Source of the DNA: Ananas comosus
Lineage: Eukaryota; Streptophyta; Magnoliopsida; Poales; Bromeliaceae
Assembly: GCF_001540865.1 (NCBI RefSeq)
Contig: NC_033636.1
Span: 1,645,932 to 1,709,931 of the forward strand
DNA length: 64,000 bases
Direction of reading: 5' to 3'
In this document: piece by piece, positions 13,084 through 21,881 of the stretch
Numbering within the stretch: position 1 is the first letter of the stretch
Layout: each line of letters begins with the position of its first letter
The notes under the pieces: model-generated
Databases searched by the model: none
Told to the model about the DNA's origin: nothing
What the model saw: only the letters and a program-made list of their open reading frames with translations
Program-made: the position numbers and the translations under genes

Positions 13084-14005
13084 CTATGTATAACGACCCA
13101 GCCCACTAGCAATAATAACTCGTTGGGCCCAACCACCGGCCCAAAATGCTTAAGCCTATTTATTATTACTAGTGTCTAAGTCTCTTATATACCCAATCTA
13201 TTCCTATCCGATGTGGTGACGTCCTCGTTAGTCTAATCACACACACAGTCCAAGATCACCAGGCGATGTGAGACTTGTCTCGCTAGCCTTGTCATCCAGA
13301 CCCTGACATAGCCGGTCACCTTGTCATACAGACTCCGGCATAATCTATCACCTTGTCTTTCAGACCCTGGCTCAACCGAGACTCACCACAAATTTTCGGC
13401 TTGTGATTGGCTCTGATACCAAATGTAATGACCCAGCCCACTAGCAATAATAACTCGTTGGGCCCAACCACCGGCCCAAAATACTTAAGTCCAGTTATTA
13501 TTACTAGTGTCTAAATCTCTTATATACCTAATCACATTCCCATTCCTATCCGATGTGGAATTATTGGGGTGTGACGTCCTCGTCAGCCCTAAACGCACAG
13601 CCCAAGATCATCATTCCGACCCTGACTAAGCCAAAACTCATCTCACACTTTCGGGTGGTGAACTATCTCTGATACCAAATGTAACGACCTGACCTGCTAA
13701 CAATAATAACTCGTTGGGCCCAATCCACCGGCCCAAAATACTTAAGCCCAGTTATTATTACTGTTTAGACCTTGATGTCCTCGTCGGGTCCAAACAGTAA
13801 TAATAACCGGGCTTAAGCATTTTAGGCGGTGTTTTGGACCCAACGAGTTATTATTGTTAGTAGGTCCAGTCGTTACATTTGGTATCAGAGCCAGTTCACC
13901 ACCCGAAAGTGTGAGATGAGTTTTGGCTTAGTCAGGGTCAGAATGATGATCTTCGGTTGTGCATTTAGGGCTGACGAGAACGTCAGGGCCTTAATGGGGG
14001 CAGTC

Positions 14006-14158
14006 TGTCACATCCTAATAATTCCATATCGGATAGGAATGGGGATGTGATTGGGTATATAAGAGACTTAGACACTAGTAATAATAACTGGGCTTAAGCA
14101 TTTTGGACTGGTGGTTGGGCCCAACGAGTTATTATTGCTACTGGGCTGGGTCGTTACA
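14006..14158 (+). repeat. Representative intact TRIM LTR with TATA box and hairpin
   Basis: TG...CA LTR of 153 bp. TATATAAG lies at 14056-14063. Downstream, the arms CTAGTAATAATAACT (14075-14089) and AGTTATTATTGCTA (14127-14140) are inverted repeats around a 37-base loop rich in GGGC/GCCC. The same inverted repeat is visible in every complete LTR copy of the array. A purine tract (TTAATGGGGGCAGTC, 13991-14005) precedes the LTR. Confidence 0.8.
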
Positions 14159-14408
14159 GATGGTAACAGAGCGTGAAACAACTTCAAGTACATTTACAAG
14201 CTTTCTAACTGAACCACTAGTTAGGTTGACCCATAGGAAGACCTAAGGCATGAAGACACGCGAGCATGGGGTATTCGAGATTTAATCTCGAGGTTATCGA
14301 GCTAGGAGGCTCGAAGGTTGATTTGTGTTTATTATCTCGTGTTTCTTGTATTGAAGGATATGACATATACTCGTTTTGGTGTTAGGAGTGGGGGCAGTGA
14401 GTGGACTA
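14159..14408. other. Non-TRIM segment inside the array
   Basis: Follows a plus LTR through a degenerate primer site (TGGTAACAGAGCGTG) and ends at a minus-strand primer site (CTCTGATACCA). About 235 bases of unique sequence lie between two converging LTRs. No coding potential is seen. It may be internal DNA of a longer parental element. Confidence 0.5.
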
Positions 14409-14855
14409 GCTCTGATACCAAATGTAACGACCCGGCCCACTAGCAATAATAACTCGTTGAGCACAACCACCGGCCAAAAATGCTTAAGTCCAGTTATTAT
14501 CACTAGTGTCTAAGTCTCTTATATACCCAATCACATCCTCATTCCTATCCGATGTAGGTTTATTGGGGTGTGACAGACTCCCCCCGTTAAGGCCCTGACA
14601 TCCTCGTCAGTCTAATCACACACACAGTCCAAGATCACCAGACGATGTAAGACTCGTCTCGCTAGCCTTGTCATCCAGACCCTGGCATAGCCGATCACCT
14701 TGTCATACAAACTCCGGCATAGCCTATCACCTCGTCTTTCCGACCCTGACTAAGTCAAAACTCATTTCACACTTTCGGGTGGTGAACTGGCTTTGATACC
14801 AAATGTAACGACCTGACCTGCTAACAATAATAACTCGTTGGGCCCAAACACCGGC

Positions 14856-15390
14856 ATTTTTTGGACGAGACGAGGGAAAAAATGTACTAACCCAAAATCT
14901 ACGGACCAAGACCCACCGGGATCAACACCATCCTATAACCTGCGGACAAAACAGTTCCGCGACCAGGATTATCCGATCCCAAATCTGAGATAATAACTTA
15001 CCACTCAGAAACACTAGGTCCACCCAACCTTGGTCCACATAGTAGTAACCGACTCAACTACGTCGAAAGTTCACGTAAAAAAGTCACGGGACAACACCAC
15101 AAGTCTGGAGTATCTTTTCATAGGTTGAAACGACACATTTCGACTAGCCAGCAACGTCAATTAGCTCACCTCGAGCGAAGGTGCATTGCTGTCCTAAAAC
15201 CTGAGTCAATAACACTCACCTCGGATACCACAGTCTCCCACTAATCAAAACACAAACTGTTGAAGTCAAATCCCCATCAGCGGAAAGCCACTTGTGGCAT
15301 TTTGACAGTCTTAGGTCCAAGACCTCACCTTCCGCCTGGCCAAAAGGTCCAAGGTTGACAATACTAATTGAGCTGGACAATTACCAGAGT
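14856..15390. other. Second non-TRIM segment inside the array
   Basis: About 530 bases, unique within the window, joining a broken minus LTR (ends about 14855) to plus-oriented TRIM internal DNA beginning about 15395. There is no coding region. Possibly captured or host DNA, or leader sequence of a larger relative. Confidence 0.45.
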
Positions 15391-16517
15391 TTGGATGACA
15401 AGGCTAGCGAGACGAGTCTCACATCGCCTGGTGATCTTGGGCTGTGTGTGATTGGACTGACGAGGACGTCAGGGCCTTAACGGGGGGAGTCTGTCACACC
15501 CCAATAACCCACATTGGATAGGAATGGCGATGTGATTGGATATATAAGAGACTTAGACACTAGTAATAATAACTGAGCTTAAGCATTTTGGACCGATGGT
15601 TGGGCCTAACAAGTTATTATTGCTAGTGGGCTAGGTCGTTATATTTGGTATCAGAGCCAATCACTAGCCGAAAATGTGTGGCGAGTCTCGGCTGAGCCAG
15701 AGTCTGAAAGATAAGGTGATAGGCTATGCCAGAGTCTGTATGACAAGGTGACTGACTATATTAGGGTCTGGATAACAAAGCTAGCGAGACGAGTCTCACA
15801 TCGCCTGGTAATCTTAGGTTGTGTGTGTGATTGGACTGACGAGGACGTCAAGGCCTTAACGGGGGGAGTCTGTCACACCCCAATAATCCCACATCAAATA
15901 GGAATGGGGATGTGATTCAATAATCCGACATTGGATAGGAATATGACTTAAACACTAGTAATAATAACTGGGCTTAAGCATTTTGGGCTGGTGGTTGGGC
16001 CCAATGAGTTATTATTGCTAGTGGGCTGGGTCGTTACATTTGGTATCAGAGCCAATCCACCAGCCGAAAGTGCGAGATGAGTCTTGATTTAGCCAAGGTC
16101 GGAATGACAGACTAGGCCAGGGTCGGTAATTGACAGGCCAAGTGAGGGTCGGAATCACAAAGGCTAGCGAGACAAGTCTCACAACGCTTGATGATCCTGG
16201 GCTGTGTGTGTATTTAGGGCTGATGATGACGTCAGGGTCTAAACGGGGGGAGTTTGTGACACCCCAATAGTCCCACATCGGATGGAAATGGGGTTGTCAT
16301 TGGGTTTATAAGAAGACTCTACCATAGTAATAATAATTGGGCTTAAGAATTTTGGGCCGGTGGTTGGGCCCAACGAGTTATTATTGCTAGTGGGCTGGAT
16401 CGTTGACCGGTCCAAAATGTTTAAACCCAGTTATTATTATTAGTGTCTAAGTCTCTTATATACCCAATCACATCCCCTTTCATATCCGATATGGGATTAT
16501 TGGGGTGTGACACTATG

Positions 16518-17032
16518 TGACTTCCTAAGTTGGTTACGCTCGGTAACTTTGTTCTTTGACAACCATCTGCACATTTGCTCTAGTGTTCATACACTGTTGA
16601 TTCGAGACTCGTCTACTCTAAAAGGAAAACAACATGTGCATCAATCTCACTAGATCAATTACCATCCCAATGATGATCCATCGATTGAGAGCATTTAGGA
16701 ATTAACCACCAATGATATATATCTCAAATTCTCAACTCTTGAAAATATGTGTTATCATCTTATTAATTTCTTGGACGATTTGATAACACATATACAACAT
16801 GAATGAAAATAAAAAGCCAAATCCATTCATATTAATATAAAAGATCAAATATATATTTATATCCTAAAAATAATATATGTGTCGGCCTATTTGGCTATTA
16901 AGGTAAACATCTAAAATATAGAACCTTGCTCATTTGTAAAGATCCAGTACATCACATATATAATATATAATACATAGATGTATATGTAGGTGCACTATGT
17001 GTAGGTAATAATTTATTCTCAGTATATAAATA
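16518..17032. other. AT-rich repeat-like DNA, no gene
   Basis: Continuation of the DNA left of the TRIM array. Contains the second copy (16908-16988) of the 75-base repeat also found at 11621-11697. No coding region is seen. Confidence 0.4.
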
Positions 17033-17704
17033 TAAGGATTAGACTAAATTACAGAAAAACTCCTGTCAAAATTCGATTTTTCACTTTTCGCCCCTGTCAT
17101 TTGAAAACCTACACTTTGTCCCCTTGTAAAATAAAAAATGTTTACTTCACCCCCTACCGTTAGTGATCCGTTAGGGTTCCGCTATAAAATATTTTTTATG
17201 CCAAAAATACCCTCCGCCTCTACTGTGCTTCGCCCTCATCGCCTCGCCGCCTCGCCTTCCTTCACTGCCTCGCCCTCGCCCACGTCTCCGTCCGCCCCCA
17301 CAAACACCCTCTCGGCCTCCTCCGCCCCCTCGCCTTCGCCCTCGTTGCCTTTGCCCATCTTTCCATCACCCCCACCTCGATTTCCTCCCTACTGTCACCA
17401 AAATGGAGGGGCGACGAGGGTGTAGGAGGAGAAGGGGAGCAGGTTGAGAAGAAAATAGAGAGGAACCGCGGCCGATCGATGTGCGAACCATGGCCAACCG
17501 AGGCGGCGGATGAGCAAGATGAGGGAGGAGACAAAAATGGTGAGGGGCAAAATGGTCATTTTGTCATCACATTTCACACTATACCCCCTGTGAACATTTT
17601 TTATTTTACAAGGGGGCAAAGTGTAGGTTTTTTAAATAATAGGGAGGAAAAGTAAAAAATCGAGTTTTGACAGGAGGATTTTATGCAATTCAGCCTATGG
17701 ATTA
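17033..17704. mobile_element. Mutator-like MITE, copy 1, 9-bp near-duplication
   Basis: Element 17042-17695 (654 bp) with long terminal inverted repeats of roughly 100 bases. The left end reads CTAAATTAC...CTGTCAAAATTCGA and the right end is its inverted counterpart ending CAATTCAGCC. Flanks TAAGGATTA (17033-17041) and TATGGATTA (17696-17704) match at 8 of 9 bases, the size typical of Mutator-like elements. The interior is very GC-rich with CTCGCC-like repeats. Its open frames are low-complexity and not convincing proteins. It is the same family as 38544-39178 in the opposite orientation. Confidence 0.82.
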
Positions 17705-17750
17705 AAGCAAAACTCTTTTAAAAGTTTGGGGCCCGCCACTAGCATTAAAC

Positions 17751-18480
17751 TCAGGGCGCGTTTGGTTCGCATTATGTAGCATTACAGGTTATTTTAAAGA
17801 TTTCTGAATCAGATTACTATTGATACTGTATTACTACGTTTGGTTTAATAAAATAATATAATGCTGGATTACAGTGTATATAGAATTATTGTGTTTGGTT
17901 GATTTTATAAAATTAGTAATATTGACAATAAAGTGTAGTCTATTCCAAAATTGTCCTTAGTTATATTTGGTAAATTTTTTTACTATTGATAAATAATAAT
18001 TTTTTTACTAAATTTTATTTAAAATAATAAAAAAATTGAATTTAAATTTTATTTTAAATTTTAAATCTGAACAAAAATATAAATTTTAATATTTAATTTA
18101 AAATATAAATACGAAATTTATAAATATAAAATTTGAAATTTCAAATATAAATAAAAATTTAAAATTTAAAATTTGAAATTTAAAATATAAATTTGTAGTT
18201 TAAAATTTAAAATTTGATAATTTAAAGAATATTTTAAATTAAAATTTTAAAAATAACGTATTGACAGAGTTTATATTAGGGGATTAAAGGGTAAACTTAT
18301 AATTTTACATAATATACAAAATAACTAGCCATCAGTAATATGAGATACCCATCCCCCACCAATATTTTTGAGTAATTCTATACTATTTGTAATGTTTTAC
18401 AGACTGGATGAACCAAATATAGTAATCTTGACAGATTATCTATAATCCTTGTGGGATAACCCGAACCAAATGCGCCCTAA
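17751..18480. mobile_element. PIF/Harbinger-like MITE, 724 bp
   Basis: Element 17754-18477. Left terminus GGGCGCGTTTGGTTCGC; the right terminus is its inverse with two mismatches. Flanking triplets TCA and TAA are consistent with a 3-bp target duplication with one change. The interior is AT-rich with AAATTTAAAATTT-like repeats (17950-18260). It shares terminal sequence and size class with the MITE at 57279-57970. Confidence 0.75.
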
Positions 18481-19038
18481 AAATTTTGAGGACTCAAATA
18501 AATTCGGACTGAAAGTTTGGGAGAATAGTGATGAAATTTTAGCCATTGAAGATCCAATTTGAATTTTTTTAGCTTTCTTGGCCGACAGTGTCTTGCTTAG
18601 TTTGGTATTGAAATTTATCTGACGCTATTAGATAACAAATATAATATTTTTTTATTGTACTTTCTTACCGTACGCAATACAATCTTTTCATAATATCAAA
18701 CAAAGTCTTAATCACATTACTCCGTTAAGAGACCGTATGTACCGAAGTCAGCTTCCAGAACTTCGTGCATTCCCACTTTAACTCCCGGGTAGGAAAAACC
18801 AACAGCTGCCGTCGTCAAACTCCAACGATTGTGAGCTTTTTCTTGTTGAACGCACCTCCTCTGACAAAACATGCATTACCAACCAATTATATTTTTCTCA
18901 TTTTCAACCTTAAAAATTTTTTTTTTTTCTTTTGAAGGTTTTCGATGTTAAAACCTACTCGATCATATACTTTCTTAATACACCCATACATAAGCCCTTG
19001 AAGAGCTACATCTTTGAGAAACATATAATTAAGCCAAA
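18481..19038. other. Upstream region of LRK10-like exon
   Basis: AT-rich DNA before the ATG at 19039. It presumably includes the promoter and 5' leader, but I see no box strong enough to assign. Contains a T-rich run at 18917-18930. Confidence 0.35.
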
Positions 19039-19819
19039 ATGAAACCAATCCATTTTTTCCTTCCGCTCTTTCTCTCTCTCTATCAACTTCTCTCCCGCTG
19101 CAAAGCCGACGCCGTTGAATTCGCAGCATGCAATCTGTCCCAGTACCGCTGCGGCGACAATACCTACAACATCATGTTCCCTTTCCGGCTGCCCGGGTCC
19201 ATGCCGGACTACTGCGGAAGCGAGGGGTTCGACCTCACGTGTGTCGCGAACGAAACGCTGATGATCAACATCAGCAACGAATCCTACCAAGTGAAGAGCA
19301 TCGATTACGCGACCAGCGTGCACACGGTGGTCGACCCCGATCTCGTCTCCGGCAATCAGCCCTGCCCGCAACGCCTCACCAACATGACCCTCGACTTCTC
19401 TCTCTTCACCTACGCCGCGTTCGATCTCAACCTCACCTTCTTCTCAAACTGCTCCTCGGCCTTCACCTTCCCCTGGCTCATCCCGGCCAACTGCACGGAG
19501 TTCGGTCGCAACTATTACTACTACAGCGTGAACGAGACGCCGCTTATAGTTGAGTTGCAGCAAAGCTGCAGCTCGGTCGGGGTGTTCGCGATAAATCAGA
19601 CGGCCGCATCGGATTTCTTGGACGGGGGGAGGACGAATATCAGGGATGCGCTGCAGGCCGGGTTCGGGGCGAATTGGACGTTAGGGACCGAGTGGTGCGG
19701 CAGCTGCCAGAGCTCCGGCGGGACGTGCGGGAGACTTCCCGGCAACTCCAGCGCACCTAACTGCTTCTGTCCCAACGGAACGGTCCCGTCCGGCAACGAA
19801 TGTAAGCAGCAGGGCCACG
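19039..19819 (+). CDS. LRK10-like receptor kinase, extracellular exon 1 (GUB_WAK), apparently without kinase
   Basis: Encodes the extracellular part of a leaf-rust-10-like receptor kinase, a plant surface-receptor family with galacturonan-binding-type (GUB_WAK) domains often linked to defence. The frame starts ATG at 19039 with good context (CCAAAATGA). Residues 1-23 form a hydrophobic signal peptide. A Cys-rich GUB_WAK domain follows (CNLSQYRCG, then PFRLPG and YCGSEGF-LTC), then a WAK-associated C-terminal domain with the GF-ANW and C-SC-SSGG-CG pattern and the final Cys-rich CFCPNG. More than ten N-glycosylation sequons are visible. A splice donor (CACG/GTACGA) at 19819/19820 closes the exon; without splicing the frame ends at 19863. 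No membrane or kinase exon is seen in the following 20 kb, which holds transposons, so the gene may be truncated or encode only a secreted receptor-like protein. Confidence 0.88.
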
Positions 19820-19903
19820 GTACGAAAACTGTTACCTCCTTTTGCTTGACTTTGCAATTTTGACTTTGCATCTGGTACAATGAAATTTGAACACCTCACA
19901 TGC

Positions 19904-20087
19904 AGTTGATAGATTTTTTTTTTTTACTTTCTTTAGAGATAGGTAGCACGTTATCCGCTTCGTTTATTTTATTTGAAAATAAACTTAGTTAGAAATATGA
20001 ATCAACTAGGATTCGAACTTCAAAACTCGGATACCAATCGCCAAATCTTTTGTCACTTGATTTAGGGACGGTCAGTAGTTAATAGAT
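19904..20087 (-). mobile_element. SINE copy 1, with 11-bp near-duplication
   Basis: tRNA-derived SINE on the minus strand, about 160 bp, with its A-tail seen as a T-run from 19915. Its RNA-polymerase-III B-box region is GGATTCGAACTTC on the + strand. Flanked by AGTTGATAGAT (19904-19914) and AGTTAATAGAT (20077-20087). It lies just downstream of the LRK10-like exon, in the presumed intron. Confidence 0.82.
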
Positions 20088-21881
20088 CTTTTTAAAGAGC
20101 TATTCTCCTGGACACTACTTTAATCATGTCTATTAATTTACTGCTCTACTTTAATCATGTCTATTAATTTACTACTGTGTTATGATTTAGTAAGGCAAAG
20201 CCGGTGACGTACAGGTTATTTGTTCCCCGGAACCGGTTAATCGGCACCCCTATTGAGGACCTTTTGGTCCAATTTTCTAAGGGCAATTTTGGACTTTTGC
20301 CATTTATGAGATCTAGTCTAGCATTAGTCTAGGGCTCTTGCCCTTATTCGGCTACGGCTTGTGAAAATTTCCAATGACCCCTTCAACTATAGGCAACTAA
20401 GAAAGAGCACCCTTCAACTTTCAAATTCTTTTGGAACGAGGCCTTACTTTTAATAATTTTAAGAAAAATGAATTAGAATAATTGACAATCAATGGAGTTA
20501 TTACATTTAATAAAATTTTAACTAATATAACAAGAATAATTCAATTCTAAAAAATCAAACTAATAGAGCTAATAGCGCCATCGAGATTCAAATTAGATCC
20601 AAATTTAAAATTTAATTTTGATTAGTATTTTTGAACTTTAATGCTGTTTCAATATTGAATTAATAATTTGAATTTTATTTTCAAACATAGAAACTTTTTA
20701 TTTAAATAAAAAATGAAAGTTGGGTTTATAAGTACATTGTCAATTAAACTCGAATTTAAAATAGATTTAATATTTTTGAACTTTTATTGAATTAACAATT
20801 TGAATTTGAAATTTCTTACACATTTAAAACTTTATTTATACTATAATAAATATAAAGTTTAAAACTGAAGTTATATTTTAATTTCTGGGTTAGTTACTTA
20901 CAAAAGTAGCGACTATCTAATTTGGCAAGTGACAAAATTAAATAAAGAGACAAAGTATTGAAAACTATTAATTTGGTATTTGGTGGGCATGTATTTTTTA
21001 ACATTATCCGTATAATTGATTTTAATTGGTAACAAGTTGAGTAGGTTATTAATGTTTAAAAGTCAATCATATCCTTAAAAAATAAACAGTTATATTTAAA
21101 TGAGCCGGTGTATTAAAGCTTTTTTTAAAAAAAAATTAAAGTATATATTGAGAAGCTTCAAATGAGAACTTTTTTTTAGCCTCCTCGTAAATGTCAATGG
21201 TACGTACCGTACATTTGCTCTCGAAACATGTCTCACAAATCTCTAATTAATTTAATATATTATGGCATTAATCACTGTGAACTCACCGTTCGGCAAATTA
21301 ATCAACTTTTTACTTTAAATTTAAAAGGAAAAAAAATGGTATAGTGCCATATTTTCTCTTCAATGTATTGTGACTTTATTTGATCTAATAGAAAATAGTT
21401 CAGAAATATACACAGCAATTCATAAGTGTTATTCATTAATTACAGCCTTGTTAAAATTTGAATTCAGATTGACCTTTGATCTATAGTGACATATAGGACT
21501 CGCGCTTCGCGGCAAATAAATAATATTTTAGTAAATTAATATATATAATTTTAAAAATTTTAAAATTCATAATTTAAATATAAAATTTAAAATCTAAAAT
21601 TTAGAAACTAAAATTTAAAATTTAAAACAGTAAAAGTTTAAAATTTAGTTTTAGTAATTAAGGTAAAATATAAAATTTTAAATTTTAAATTTTAAATTTT
21701 TAATTTTAAATTTTAATATTTTAAATATTAAATTATAAATTGAATTTAAAAAATTCAAATATTAAATTTCAAATGTTGAAATTTCAATTTCAAATGTTAA
21801 AATTTAAATTTTAAGTTCCGATATTTTATATTTTAAATTTAAATTGAATTTTAAATAATAAAAAATTTTAAATTTTAAATA
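20088..21881. other. AT-rich non-coding DNA
   Basis: No gene seen. 21530-21881 is a degenerate AAATTTTAAATTT repeat tract. A motif there, AGTTTTAGTAATTAA (about 21645), recurs at about 24430 on the other side of the solo LTR. Confidence 0.5.

Larger units (their letters stand above)
13084..16517. mobile_element. Concatenated TRIM retrotransposon array with TSD CTATG
   Basis: A non-coding miniature LTR retrotransposon (TRIM) repeated in both orientations. Intact LTRs are about 153 bp: on the forward sense they start TGTCACACCCCAATA, contain a TATATAAG box and end GTCGTTACA. Each is followed by TTTGGTATCAGAGCC (initiator tRNA-Met site), then 90-215 bases of non-coding internal DNA ending in a purine tract such as AACGGGGGGAGTC. 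LTR copies: minus 13089-13217 (truncated), 13424-13575, 13680-13762 (partial), 14423-14575, 14804-14855 (partial) and 16406-16512 (partial); plus 13795-13876 (partial), 14006-14158, 15492-15643, 15871-16038 and 16255-16405. The outermost LTRs are both minus-oriented, and the whole is flanked by CTATG (13084-13088 and 16513-16517). Confidence 0.88.

Noticed and set aside
13089..16512. Cassandra-type TRIM carrying 5S rRNA promoter
   Set aside because: The LTRs contain a TATA box and an AT-rich hairpin but no 5S-like internal control region.
13089..16512. CRISPR-like or satellite array
   Set aside because: Repeat units are LTR-internal-LTR with primer sites and purine tracts and vary in orientation, which fits TRIM retroelements and not a CRISPR array or satellite.
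17138..17534. Ser/Pro-rich open frames, also 38532-39120
   Set aside because: They are the GC-rich cores of the two Mutator-like MITEs and occur on both strands with no conserved domain.
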